Source of the DNA: Delphinapterus leucas
Lineage: Eukaryota; Chordata; Mammalia; Artiodactyla; Monodontidae
Reading direction: 5' to 3'
NCBI RefSeq assembly: GCF_002288925.2
Contig: NW_022098037.1
Location: 3,623,383 to 3,687,382 of the forward strand
Length of the DNA stretch: 64,000 nucleotides
The notes under the pieces are model-generated. The model was given only the letters and a program-made list of their open reading frames with translations. It searched no databases and was not told the origin of the DNA. Position numbers and translations under genes: made by a program. This document shows positions 12,160 through 23,179 of this stretch, piece after piece. Position 1 is the first letter of the stretch, and the number at the start of each line of letters is the position of its first letter.

Positions 12160-12640
12160 ACACTGATTTGGAGGCCTCACTGCGTGGGTAACAAAGCAGA
12201 CTCTGTGGGTGCCCCACCCATATCCTTCTGAGCCATATCACTTCCTACATACAGCCTGATTTCTAATGGCCAGCATCCATATCTTTTGCTTGAGAAGTTT
12301 CTTAGGCCTCCTAACCCTCTTCTGTCCAAGCACACAGGCCAGAGTGTCAAGAAGTGTATACCCCTGGGAACAGCTCTCAATTACTGGGGATTAGTATATA
12401 AAGACCCTAGCTCCCTCAATCCATAGGATGACTCTGGGGTGCCTCTCCTACACTGGCTCCTACTGTAGCCCAGTGAAGCTCCAGTGGTCACCTGCCTTAC
12501 CATATGTTCTTTATTTGTGCCTTCCTTTTCCTATCTCATTTCTCTACTCCCTGACCACTGTTTCCTGGGACTATCTCCCAAGTAATTTACTTGCATTTGA
12601 ATCTGCTTCTGGGGGAATCCAGACTAATACAGCTTCCTTC
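12160..12640 (+). mobile_element. Probable ancient LTR, family unassigned
   Basis: The organisation looks like an LTR: a TATATAAAGACCC box at about 12393 and a terminal run TCTGCTTCTGGGGGAATCC followed by AGACTAATACAG. This type of end is common to old mammalian LTRs. No target-site duplication was found and the 5' end is uncertain. Confidence 0.35.
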
Positions 12641-12684
12641 ATTTGGGGCTTAGCTGTAGGTCTAGGGAATAATAATAATATATC

Positions 12685-13130
12685 ACTTCCTTCTTCAGCA
12701 AATATTTATTGAGTACTTACCTTGTTCTAGGCATTGTTTTTGTCACTGGGGATCCAGCAGAGATCAGATAAACAAAAATCTCTGTCCTCATGGAATTTAC
12801 ATCCTTGTGGGGGAAAATAATAACCAAAATAAAAATATATTGTAAGGCAGATTATAAGTGCTATGGAGGAAAACAAAGCCAAGGAGTGGAATAGTGAGTG
12901 CCAGCCATTGACGTGTCCAATTGTGAAAATGTGAGCAGTGAAGCCCTGACAGGAGGGTGAAATATGAATAAAGACCAGAAGCAGGTGGGGAGCAAGAGAG
13001 GAAGGAAGAGTGCTAGCCTAGGCAGGAGGAAACAGGTATAGAGGGGGCCAGGCCTGGAATGTTCCAGAACAAGCAGGGCCTCTGGGGCTGGAGCAGAGTT
13101 AGGAAGGAGAAGGTGACAGGAGATGAGTCA
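12685..13130 (-). repeat. L2 3' region, reverse
   Basis: Clear reverse L2 order: AGCAAATATTTATTGAGTAC, TTCTAGGCATTGTTTTTGTC, CTCATGGAATTTACATCCTT, then GTGCTATGGAGGAAAACAAA and the AGCAGGGCCTCTGGGGCTGG block. Confidence 0.85.
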
Positions 13131-13134
13131 TTTT

Positions 13135-13370
13135 TGTTATTGTTGCCATTTGTTGTCAGTACTACTGCTTAATAGGTTTCTTTTGCTTCCACATTTTCTT
13201 ATGAAAATTATAGAAAGGTTGGAAGATTTTTCAGTGAACACCCATGTACTCACCACCTGAATTCTACCATTTTGCTATGCTTGCTTTTCCACACATCTAG
13301 CCTTTGACCCATCTATCAAGCCATCTTGTTAATGCATCTCAAAGTAAATTACAGACATTTAACAGTCATT
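13135..13370. repeat. Ancient interspersed repeat, family unassigned
   Basis: It contains a familiar mammalian block (AGTGAACACCCATGTACTCA, CCACCTGAATTCTACCATTT, CTCAAAGTAAATTACAGACA) that recurs across mammalian genomes. I cannot name the family. Confidence 0.4.
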
Positions 13371-13384
13371 ATACAGATATTGTT

Positions 13385-13560
13385 TCTAAACCCGACAACA
13401 GCCTTGCAAGGTGGATGCTATATCCCCATGTTACAAAAGAGGAGCCAGAGACTCTGAGAGGTTGAATATCTCAGCTAAGGCAATAACATAGGCACGGGCT
13501 CGGTGATTCTAGTCCAGGTCTGCTCAAGGCCAGCGCTCACAACTTTTCCACTAATAACAT
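13385..13560 (-). repeat. MIR, reverse
   Basis: CCTTGCAAGGTGGATGCTAT, then GAGGAGCCAGAGACTCTGAG and AGTCCAGGTCTGCTCAAGGC give the reverse MIR order. Confidence 0.7.
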
Positions 13561-15825
13561 ACTTGCTGCTCTTGGCCAACAGATTAATGCTGAAGAACAG
13601 ACAAGGAGTTGATAAGTAGCTCTGCTCTTCTCTGCAGAAAACTGTTTCCCCTTCCCTATTTCCTATGCATCTGAAAGATGGAGATCCAGTGATTTGCTGG
13701 TGAATGTTTACCAATCAGCTCTTTGGATAGGGGTGGAGAGAAGGGGGAAACCCCAGCTTGCAACATTTGCCAGTTCCTGAGATATAAATACTCCTACCAT
13801 GGTGATCTTAAGCCACCAACCCGACATCAGGTGGCAAGCTCTTGTGAGCTGGTGCAAGCCGGCTCCAGCAGAGCATTGCAGTTTTTCAGTCTTACACTGT
13901 GGATGACAAGAACCACTGGCCCTTATGACCAGCATCAGATTCAGGATCAGAGCCCAGTGCCTGTACCCAGTGCTCAGTAAATACAAGTGGTGGTGGTGAG
14001 GATAGAGATCTGCACCTTTCCACCCAGGCCCATGTCCAGCATCACACATCTGCTCACACATATGCACACACACATTTTCTTCCCAGGGTGGATGATAGTG
14101 CATCTGAATAATGAATACAGGACACTATATATAACACACTTGTATAAGCAAACTTCTCCACAGAAAGTAACTGAACCCCTTTCTCCATGTAATTTCTAGC
14201 CCTCGGTCCACTGTCCCTGCTTTTCCCCTTTTCACCATCCCTGCTCCTCCCTGCGCTGCTGGCCAGGCTCTTCTCGGGCAAGAACACTCATGCTGTGCCT
14301 GATATCAGAGAACACCATATTTTACGTGGGTTGAGGTTATAAATCACATAAAAGACAGACACTCTGCCTTCAGAAGCTTGCCTTTCCCTCCTCCTCCTTG
14401 AGCTTCCTTTCTTGGCTGAAACATTCGCTCACCTTCAAAGCATTTCCCAGAGCTGCCCCTGTCGAGGTTCTGCCTGTTTCTTTTCATCATGCCATCATGC
14501 CACCTGAAAGCCTAGTTCTTTTTATCTCCCTGCTTCTCCTCACCCTGACTGCTCTCTACCTTCTTCTTTCCCTCTGCAGCCTTTCCCCAGGGGCCTCACA
14601 CACATCAGATAACATACCTGATCCCATCACCTAAAGCCCCCTGTCTTCCAGACCTGGCTGAGCTCCTTGCACCGACTTTGGTAGGTCAGTTCAGCTTTAC
14701 AGACAGGCTTTTCCAAATTGAATCCCTTAATCATTTCCTCCTTCCCTACCTCATCCCACCTCTCACCCAAAATCCCACCCCCTGCCATACTCTTGCCCCA
14801 TGCAGGCCACATCCCTAGCATTCTATAGTGCAAATAACAATTATTGCTGGCAGAATCAGCATGAACAAAATCTGACACTTAACGACTTCAAGGCATTTTT
14901 ATAGTACAGCAAATCCCATTACCATGCAACAAAGAACAGCTAATTGTTAAGAATTAATAATGAGAAACAAGTATAGATAATGGTTTAGCTGACACTGTCA
15001 TATACACTATGTTCTGAAATATTTGCTCCTTTCGGTTGTGAATGTGCTATTTTTGTCACTAATAAGCCTATAGAAGCCTTGTGGAAATGAGAAGCTTCCT
15101 CAAAGAAAGTTATGCATTCTGAGATTTCTGTGATAAGGGGAAGGGGTCAATGTGCCTTTAGTTTCCGTGCTTCATTAAAATTCTGCTTTCGTACTGCATA
15201 ATGTGAGTAATATTAATTTTCTAAACATTCGTGTACAGCAGCTGCTAACTAATTTCCATAACACTGTTCCTATTCTACAGGCATTTTAAAAAGGGGAAAG
15301 GAGATGACTGCAAAAAGAAAGGCTCATCCTAACCCACTCTGAATCATTTAGACCAAAAGAAGGACCACATTAGGAATGCTGGCACTCCACCCACAAAGAT
15401 GTCTGGGATTTGACAAGCTCCCTGGGACCCAGGGCTGACATACATGGAATGAACTGTGGGCTTATTCACAGGGTTGCATCTTTCTCCTAACACCTCCGTG
15501 ATGGCCCAGTTCATGTAACCTAGACTGGCTAATAATCTGGGAATGTCTACAGCCCCAAACAGACTCAGCACTAGCTGCTCCCTTCCTGCCCTGGCTGGGG
15601 CCGCTGAAGTCTCAGTGAGACAGGTCGCAGTCACAGCTGCCCAAGCTGTTTTGGGGAGGGCAGCGTAGCTGGTGCTTGTGGACCCCTTGCTTGCAGGGGC
15701 TTGCCTCAGGGCATCCTCCACCCAGCTTCCTTCAGAAAACACTGGGATGCCCAGGCTCACAGTCAGAATACAATTCTAAGTGTTTTCGTTATACACATTC
15801 TCAGTCTGGACTTCTGTTTTCTGAC
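13561..15825. other. No gene seen; possible conserved block at 14880-15290
   Basis: The frames at 13708-14287 and 15344-15760 have no recognisable domain. The AT-rich interval 14880-15290 is repeat-free and rich in homeobox-like words (GCTAATTGTTAAGAATTAAT) plus an E-box palindrome CAGCAGCTGCTAA; a regulatory role is inference only. Confidence 0.35.
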
Positions 15826-15840
15826 AAGATGAAGAACAAG

Positions 15841-16060
15841 GGTTTCCCTGGTGGCGCGGTGGTTGGGAGTCCGCCTGCCGATGCAGGGGACACGGGTTCG
15901 TGCCCCGATCCGAGAGGATCCCACGTGCCGCGGAGCGGCTGGGCCTGTGGGCCATGGCCGCTGAGCCTGCGCGTCCGGAGCCTGTGCTCCGCAACGGGAG
16001 AGGCCACGGCAGTGAGAGGCCCGCGTACCGCAAAAAACAAAACAAAACAAAAAAAAAAAA
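15841..16060 (+). mobile_element. CHR-family SINE (cetacean type), full length
   Basis: Same head, body and CGTACCGC end as the copy at 7102, with a tail of CAAAA units. A 15-bp target-site duplication AAGATGAAGAACAAG flanks it (15826-15840 and 16059-16073). Frames on both strands in 15676-16161 are its shadows. Confidence 0.97.
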
Positions 16061-16169
16061 GATGAAGAACAAGTAATGTCATGAACTTGAACAATTAAAT
16101 CTCCCTTTACTCTCTCCATCAGTCCTGTACTTTTGGAGATATCATCCAGTATGGCATCCATTCACCTTT

Positions 16170-16630
16170 GCAACCCATCTTTACCTTCATACTCTAGCCT
16201 CAACTTATCTCTTTAGCCTTACCTTTCACTTCTCCTTTCCAAGTGCTCAGCAATCCCACCACATCCGTCTACTTGACCACTCCCCCCAAAAAAATCACAT
16301 CAAGTCACTCCTCCAAGTTTTCTCAAGCTATCATCTCTGGCTAGATGACCCAACCTCTTCAATCCCAGTAAAACTTTACTTTTTATCCTTTTCTAATCAC
16401 ACAAAGTTATTCACCTCCATTTTCAAACTGTCCTCCGCTTTTGTCTAACTTAGCACTTGTCATGACGTTGGTTGGTTGGCGGATTGGTTGGTTGGTCAGT
16501 TATATGCAGATCTGCTTCCTTTGCATCTTTGTGACCCTTAGAATCCATGAACCAGGGTTTTACCCATCTTTATACACACTGTGCTCATAACATCATAGGG
16601 ACTAAATAAATCCTTATTGAATGGAATTTA
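16170..16630 (+). repeat. Probable L2-related fragment
   Basis: Pyrimidine-rich L2-like texture ends in GGGACTAAATAAATCCTTATTGAATGG, an L2-type terminus. It holds a small GGTTGGTTGG-type simple repeat at about 16469-16495. Confidence 0.45.
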
Positions 16631-16814
16631 CCCTCAAAATGAGCCTGCACAGGATATGTAAAAATAGGTGACCATAAATTTTGCCAAGGCATACACACAC
16701 ATAATTAGAGCTAGCCCGTGTAAAACTAAGTAAACTTGCTCCTATTCTGTAGGTCTCCCATTCAAAAAATGGCTACTGTTTACCAATCAATTACCATCAT
16801 ATAGATTAGCTAGT

Positions 16815-17345
16815 GAGGGTGCTCCAGAGAAACAGAACCAACAGAGTACGTGTATGTATATATCTGAAAAAGAGATTTATCATAAGGAACTGACTCACGC
16901 AATTATGGAGGCTGAGAAGCCCCACAGTCTGCCATCTGTAAGCTAGAGACCCAGGAAAGCCAGCGGTGTAGTTCCACGCTGAAGCCAGAGGCCTGATAAC
17001 TGAGAGCTGATGGTTCCAGTCCAAGTCTGAAGGTCTGACAACTAGGAGCACCCATGCTGTAAGTCAAAGTCCAAAGGCTGGAGAAGACCAATGTCCAGCT
17101 CCAGCTGTCAGAAAGAGGGAAAGTGAATTCTCCCTTGCTCTACTTTCTTGTTCTATTCAGGCCCTCAACAGATTGGATGAGACCCACCCACGTTGGGGAG
17201 GGTCACCTGCCTTACTCACTCTACCGATTCAAATGCGAACCTCATCCAAAAACACCCTCACAGTCACACCCAGAAATACCTGTGCCAACTACTTGTGCAC
17301 CCCGTGATTTAGTCAAGTTGACACATAGAATTAATCATCACAGTG
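16815..17345 (-). repeat. Ancient mammalian repeat, family unassigned
   Basis: It has a recurrent mammalian structure, read in reverse: CTCCAGAGAAACAGAACCAA at one end; AGGAACTGACTCACGCAATT; TTCTATTCAGGCCCTCAACA and GATTGGATGAGACCCACCCA; and AGTTGACACATAGAATTAAT at the other. The family is L1-tail-like or LTR-like; I cannot decide. Frames at 16806-17368 are shadows. Confidence 0.6.
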
Positions 17346-17364
17346 TTTTTTATGTAGGTCAATG

Positions 17365-17550
17365 CTAATCCTCACCAACAACCCTATAAGATATGTATTA
17401 TTATTGTCACATTTAAACAGATTATGAATTGAAGAATCATAGAGGTGAAGTCACTTGACCTAAGCCACACACCTAGTGAGCGGCACAGCTAGTGAGGGAC
17501 TCAAACCTGAGTCTGGGTGGCTCCAAAGTCTGTGCCCCTGCCATCCCATC
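17365..17550 (-). repeat. MIR, reverse
   Basis: CCTATAAGATATGTATTATT, GAAGTCACTTGACCTAAGCC and AGTGAGGGACTCAAACCTGA follow the reverse MIR order. Confidence 0.75.
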
Positions 17551-18599
17551 TACTAAGTCTTAGCACAAAAAGGCTACCCCTGCTACCTCACTTCACAAAG
17601 CAGTCCAAAGGAAAAATCAGGAAAACAGCTAAGAGAGGAGCTGCTCCTTCCCATGGGATCTACTTCTTAGGGCGGTGTGGACAGAGCTATTGGAGCCCAA
17701 CCACAGTTAGTAAATGTTGAAAGAACATTGTTGCTGCAGAAAGGGCATCATGGAGATTCATACAAGGCTCGCCGGACCCCAGGAGAAGTGGCATCTATTT
17801 TCATGCTGGACATTTTCCCCTGTGTTCTCTCTTCCACCTTCCTGACCCATCCTCCACCCTCCTGAGTTGGCTTCACGACTCTCATTCTGCTCTCTGTTAA
17901 CGTGAAATTGTTCCTTCCCCCTTTCATATTTCAGCACTTACAGAGTCAGTTCCCAGAGTCTCTGCGTTCTCAAAAACTGTCAAAATCATCCGAGATACAA
18001 AATTGAAACAATAAACCAAAATGAGAATGCAAGCCAACAGTGAAAACTCCCCATATGACAACAGTCAGAAATGCAAAATTACTGTTCCCAAGTCTGCTAT
18101 CATTGAGGATTCTATGACTAAATTTTTTGCCTTAATTCTAAATGTGGTACTGGCCTCAACACACACTAAAATGGGCAGGAACGTTCTGCAAACAATTGCT
18201 CTTGGAAGCCAAAGAAGCAACTGATGTTAATCTTAACATCAGCACTTCAAAGTCATCAATAGAGTCAAGAACAAGACTAGGTTCCGAGTAATAAAAGTGA
18301 GAGATGGACTCCATAGCCACCTGGTGAAATCTCTATAGGTCTTGACCACTAACTGAGAGGTGGTGGATTATTTTATTTTTTTAATTGGGTGCCTTTTTGA
18401 AATACATAATTTAAACACCCACCCAAAAAGCACCTAAATGTGAATGGCAAAGAGTCAAGAGCTAAAGAATGGGGGCTAACGAACAGTTAGATTCAAAAGA
18501 TCAGGCATTTACTTGGCTAAAAATGTGCCTGAAGGAGAGATGGGTCAACTTCGTGTAAACTGTAAAGGAGACCAGCCCAGGGATTCTTGAAAAAATATC
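17551..18599. other. No gene seen
   Basis: Unassigned unique sequence. The frame at 18021-18224 has no recognisable domain. Confidence 0.4.
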
Positions 18600-18780
18600 C
18601 TCAACACAAAAAGTTTCCCCAGCAGCTGGCACAGATGAGACACTCAATATATGTTTGCTGAATGAACAAATGAATTTACAGTTAAAAGAAAATGAAATGT
18701 ATTTTAATTTTATAAATTAAGTTTTAAAATTTTAAATTTAAATTTTTAATATAAATTAAATTATAAACTTTATTGTGCAT
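18600..18780 (+). repeat. L2 3' tip followed by AT-rich low-complexity DNA
   Basis: The L2 tip is CAGCTGGCACAGATGAGACA with GTTTGCTGAATGAAC. From about 18695 the sequence is nearly all A and T with short palindromes such as TTAAATTTAA. Confidence 0.6.
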
Positions 18781-19469
18781 AAAATAATCAGTTCCTCCAG
18801 TAACACGTTTCAAAATCTTGCAGTAAAGTTTATTAAGAATTCATACATACCTAGACAGAAGGAATAGGAAGATGACAACTAGACATGTTCTTTAAATTCT
18901 GCTCAACAAAAGGATTTTGTGAATTTACTGTGTCCCCAAGACTACGGGGGGATACTGAGGCAGACTGGATGTGGTCCCTGACATCGGGATGATCACCTGG
19001 TGACATTCCCTCAAGCAATCCCAAAGGAGCAGCCCCTGCCCAACTCTATATCCCCGTTATCCCTCACAGGGCCTTAATATTTCACCATTGAAGATTAATT
19101 CCTTCAGACCTTGAAGGTTAATTGAGTCTCTTAATAAAGGTTAAATACTCCTGGGATGAGTACCTTCTTAGGCCATTATCACCTGAGACTGGGCCCGAGC
19201 ACTGGATCTCAGCTAGCCGAGAGCATGCTATAGATAGAGGATGGAGGAGCAATGGGGGAAAGGTTTCAGTACTGAAGACACAGAGAAAGGAGGCACCTGA
19301 GAGCATCCTTGATTCACTTCATTTGCAATTTCCTCATTTTTCCCGTGTCCTAACCACTTGAGAAGGCACAGAATATTCATACAGGACTGCATCAACACCC
19401 CCTCCACCACCACATCCTCTGAAATGCCTTCTCCAGTTCCTCGTCACTGGGTTTCTGGGCTCAACACCT
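18781..19469. other. No gene seen
   Basis: Nothing that I can assign; the short frames at 19118-19413 are unsupported. Confidence 0.4.
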
Positions 19470-19735
19470 GAGCCAGTTCTAATAATAACAGGCCATGCTC
19501 ACTGGGTGTTTCACCTGTGCTGGCCAGTATCCTAAGAGCTTTACAAGAATTATCTCCTGTAAGCCTCACAAACCATTCTATTCCTATCGTACAGGTGAGA
19601 AAATGAGGGGGGGGGGGGTCAGAGAAGTTAAGTAACTTTTTATGATCACCTAGCTTTAAATCGCAAAACCAGGATTTTAAACTTAAGTCCAACTCCAGAC
19701 CCGAAGTTCTTAATCTCATTACTATAATGCCCCAT
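19470..19735 (-). repeat. MIR, reverse, with G12 tract
   Basis: TCCTAAGAGCTTTACAAGAA, TTATCTCCTGTAAGCCTCAC, GAGAAAATGAG, GAAGTTAAGTAACTTTTTAT and the end block mark a reverse MIR. A run of 12 G at 19607-19618 has expanded within it, at the position of the usual GAGGCACAGAG. Confidence 0.8.
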
Positions 19736-19814
19736 AACTTAGGCCGAAATTATTACAATAGCCCTACTAGACAGACCTAAGAAACAATGGTCCCATTCTA
19801 ACCTAGATTCAAGG

Positions 19815-19960
19815 TCCAGTTCAACTGAGGAAGCTTGGACCTTAGTGTCCTCATCTGTAAAATAGAGTTAATAAAATCTCACGTGAGATCAAGTGAGGAT
19901 CAGACAAGTTCATGAAGAAAGTGGCCAGGGTAAATACTCCGCAAAGAGCAGCTATAAAGG
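19815..19960 (+). repeat. MIR fragment
   Basis: TGTCCTCATCTGTAAAATAG and ATCAAGTGAGGATCAGACAA are the central and 3' MIR blocks. Confidence 0.6.
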
Positions 19961-20094
19961 CATAAACTCCCTGCCTAGGCTTCTTTGTTCTGGTAATGTT
20001 CCTCTTGGACTTTAGGGGTCGCTCAAGCCTCCACTCCCTGCCTCACGCCCTGAAGTTGTCAGTGTTCTCAGCCTGACTGTGCATTTAAATCTCC

Positions 20095-20205
20095 CAGGGA
20101 TAAATACATACACACATGTGCATGTTTCTTTATATATGCATAGGTGTGCACATCTGTGTAAATATGTATACATATGTATGTGTGTATATATAAATACATG
20201 TCCAG
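20095..20205. repeat. Degenerate (TG/TA)n purine-pyrimidine alternation
   Basis: Interrupted CA, TG and TA dinucleotides (ACACACATGTGCATG, GTATACATATGTATGTGTGT) make a long alternating tract. The overlapping frames are unsupported. Confidence 0.7.
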
Positions 20206-21504
20206 GGGTGGGGCCTGGACATTTATTTTTTTTAGAGTCACCCAAGTGACTCTAATGTACAGCTGGGTTAAGTGCCACAGCAAACGAAGAACTGATAGAA
20301 AAGGCCAATGACTTTCTGGAGTTGAAGCAACAAGGAAATGGATGTTTCTGAGCAAGAAATTAAAAGTTCTAGTGCCCACTTGGCAAGGTTCCAAGTTCAG
20401 AATCTGTTCTTTCACTCCTCCATTTTAGACTCTCCCTCTTTATAGCAGCCCTCTCTTGGCTTACTAGTAAAAATCCTAGTCATACTCACGCCCTGGACCC
20501 TGAGCTTGACTCTGCCCCCAGGGCCCACCTTCCCACAGCCTAGATTCCCTGACATGAGGCCCTGATGACCACTGGGACATGACCCTTTCCTTGATGCTGT
20601 CTTCAGCCAGCCCCCTTTAGAGGTTGAGGCAGTCCTCAGATGCCATGCCCTCCACCACCATGGATGACCTTCCAGTATCAGCCCAAGCAGGCAGGAAGGT
20701 GTCCCACTTCTATCCACCCCACAAGTATGACAAGGACCAGCTCGATCTTGCTTCAAGTAGTCCCCTTTAAATCCTGAGCTGAGACAAGACTCCTAGAACC
20801 AGGGTCTCTTTCCCCAAAAGCAAAAATAAACACATATTAGATTTTGTTGATGACTATTGCAGGATGATCACACACTCACAATTCAAAATCCTGTCCTCGT
20901 CCACCCTGAGTTCAGCTGACAAGGCCATTCCCCTGCCCCAGATGGACCTGCTGCCCTCATAATGCAGGATTCAAATATTCCCTCCCCTACTCCCTCTCCA
21001 GATTCTTCAGTTCATCATTCACGGTTTTCCCAAACTATGAAAGACCCACAGAGGAAAGCACGCTCACTACCCACCCTGCTCTGAATTAGGAATCCAAGCA
21101 GTTAATAAATTATCTGGTTATAATTAAGAGCCTCACAATTTTTTTCGTAAGAGGCGAAATGATGCCCCCCTTTAGTCACATACTTGTCACTCAAAGGGGA
21201 CTGAGCATATAGTCACCAAACTTGGCAGCATTTCACTCTGAGACTGAAAACAAACATGATAAATTTCTCCTCCAGAGATAATTCTGGTGATGTGTATAGG
21301 CCACTGAAAATGAGAATGTTATGACTTTAGTGCTGTGATAATATATGGTAGTAATTATATTAACAAGGGAAATTACATCCCTTTTCAGCAATTTCAGCTC
21401 ATACCACCCACATGAATAGTGGGCAGAAGCAAAAATGCTGAAATGGTGCTAGTAAAATAGAAGGAGCAATATTTGCTGAATTTAGAACCTACTTTAATCA
21501 TTTT
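20206..21504. other. No gene seen
   Basis: Unassigned; the minus-strand frame at 20412-20756 has no known domain. Confidence 0.4.
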
Positions 21505-21720
21505 TTTTAAAGTATTGAGTTCCTACTATGTGCCAAGCACCATATGAGCACAGCAGGGAATTAATCCAACATAGCCTCTAATCTCAAAAAGCTTACCATG
21601 TAATTAAGGAAATAAGGTATGCACATAAATCAGTGTAATGCCAGATAGGAAGTGAGAGATGACAAAAGAGGGGTACAGATAAAGTTCTATGGGGATTGAA
21701 AAGAGGAAGCTATCACTTCT
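21505..21720 (-). repeat. L2 3' end, reverse
   Basis: TATTGAGTTCCTACTATGTG followed by CCAAGCACCATATGAGCACA and an AAAGCTTACCATGTAATTAA block fit a reverse L2 3' end. Confidence 0.65.
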
Positions 21721-21958
21721 AGACAAAGCTATGATGAAGCTCTGGACTGCCCAGAAGTCAATCAGACACCCAGGAGGTGATGAGTAAGGAGCACTCCACA
21801 GTTTTCCAGCATCAAGATAAACTGCAGCTAATTAACACTGGAAATTCTGCCCATTGACCTGGCCCCAGAAAATATCCACCAGAATGCTCCATAACTGGAT
21901 GACCATGAAAGCAAACCCATATCCCACGGCTCCAGAAATCCTTCTGAAAAGTCTTTTG

Positions 21959-22170
21959 GGGCTTCTCTGGTGGCGCAGTGGTTGGGAGTCCGCCTGCCGA
22001 TGCAGGGGACACGAGTTCGTGCCCTGATCCGGGAAGACCCCACATGCCACAGAGCGGCTAGGCCCGTGAGCCATGGCCGCTGAGCTTGCGCGTCCGGAGC
22101 CTGTGCTCCACAACGGGAGAGGCCACAACAGTGAGAGGCCCGCGTACCGCAAAAAAAACAACAACAACAA
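21959..22170 (+). mobile_element. CHR-family SINE (cetacean type), full length
   Basis: Same family as at 7102, with a (CAA)n tail. An 11-bp target-site duplication AAAGTCTTTTG flanks it (21948-21958 and 22169-22179). A few CpG to TpG/CpA changes suggest a somewhat older copy than the one at 15841. Confidence 0.97.
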
Positions 22171-22179
22171 AGTCTTTTG

Positions 22180-22479
22180 CCAAGGACATACAAACGTGTG
22201 GATTAATGAACTATAAATAGGGATTAAATGCATGAATAAAACTCCATAATTCATTTTGAAATTTTACTGGAACCAAATTTGAGTTACTCGCTCTATTTAC
22301 CTCTACCAATTTGATTAGCTTTTGTTTCGTTTCTCCCATGTGCAAGAAGGTATAGAGGATTCGAAGAGAAATAAAACATAGCCAGACCATGAAGAATCTT
22401 GGAATCTCATACAGGAGAGGAAGACATACAAAGTAAATGTAAAGATGATCTGATGTCTTATCAACATGATCTGGTGGAA
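22180..22479. other. No gene seen
   Basis: Short AT-rich unique spacer between the SINE and the next MIR. Confidence 0.4.
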
Positions 22480-22695
22480 GAAATAGTTTTGAATCAGACA
22501 GACTTGAGCTGAATTCCTACTTTGTAGCCTACCAGCTCTGTGACCTAAAAAAGAATTATTGACTTTCTCTAGGTTAACTTTCCTTTATCTGTAAACTGTT
22601 CAAATCACAGGGCTGTGGTAAGGATTAAATAATATAATATCATGAAAGCATTCTGTCTAGTGCCTACAAACGTCTAATGAATCTGCTCAATAATA
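22480..22695 (+). repeat. MIR
   Basis: ACCAGCTCTGTGACCTAAAA, TTTATCTGTAAACTGTTCAA and GGTAAGGATTAAATAATATA follow MIR order. Confidence 0.8.
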
Positions 22696-22769
22696 TGAGT
22701 CAGAAAGCTGGGGTATGTCAGAAGGTTTTTAAAAAAGAAAGACATAAAGTCATTCTAAAAGAAAGAGCT

Positions 22770-22990
22770 CATCTTGAAGTTGGAGGGACCAGGAAGTCTT
22801 CATGAAGAAGGTATCATTTGAACAGGACCTTGGAAGATAGGTAGGGATTTGTCAGTATGTCATCCACTTTGGCTGGTAGAGATGAGGTGAACAGAGCTGT
22901 GCTGAGATATGACATTGGATTCTTAGAAGGCTAAGAATTTTGTGAAAACAAATTTCACAAAAGAATTTTTGTGAAAACACTTGACTTAGA
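22770..22990 (-). repeat. L2 fragment (reverse) and adjoining hairpin
   Basis: GGAAGTCTTCATGAAGAAGG and TATCATTTGAACAGGACCTT give a reverse L2 internal block. At 22938-22962 a perfect 10-bp inverted repeat (TTTTGTGAAA / TTTCACAAAA, 5-nt loop) follows, with a degraded direct copy to 22980. Confidence 0.5.
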
Positions 22991-23179
22991 GATTCACTCT
23001 AGACAAATCGGTAATTTAACACACATAGCCTCCAAAATACCAACCCATGTACTCAAAACTCCAATGGTGCCCAGGACAAAGGACCTACACATGGCAAAGA
23101 AGGGCAGTTCTTCCAGAACATAGAAAAAGGAAGAGCTTCAAAAAGTCAGCATAATATTTATACCATAATTTTTTTTAAT

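Noticed and set aside
13708..14103. 131-residue minus-strand open frame
   Set aside because: No recognisable domain, weak context and overlapping open frames on the other strand; length is within chance expectation.
15344..15760. 138-residue minus-strand open frame, the second longest
   Set aside because: GC-richer local composition makes long chance frames likely; no motif, no splice or promoter support, and no family recognised.
22938..22962. 10-bp perfect hairpin as a terminator or small RNA
   Set aside because: Short, AT-rich, and in eukaryotic non-coding DNA; such palindromes arise by chance and there is no supporting context.
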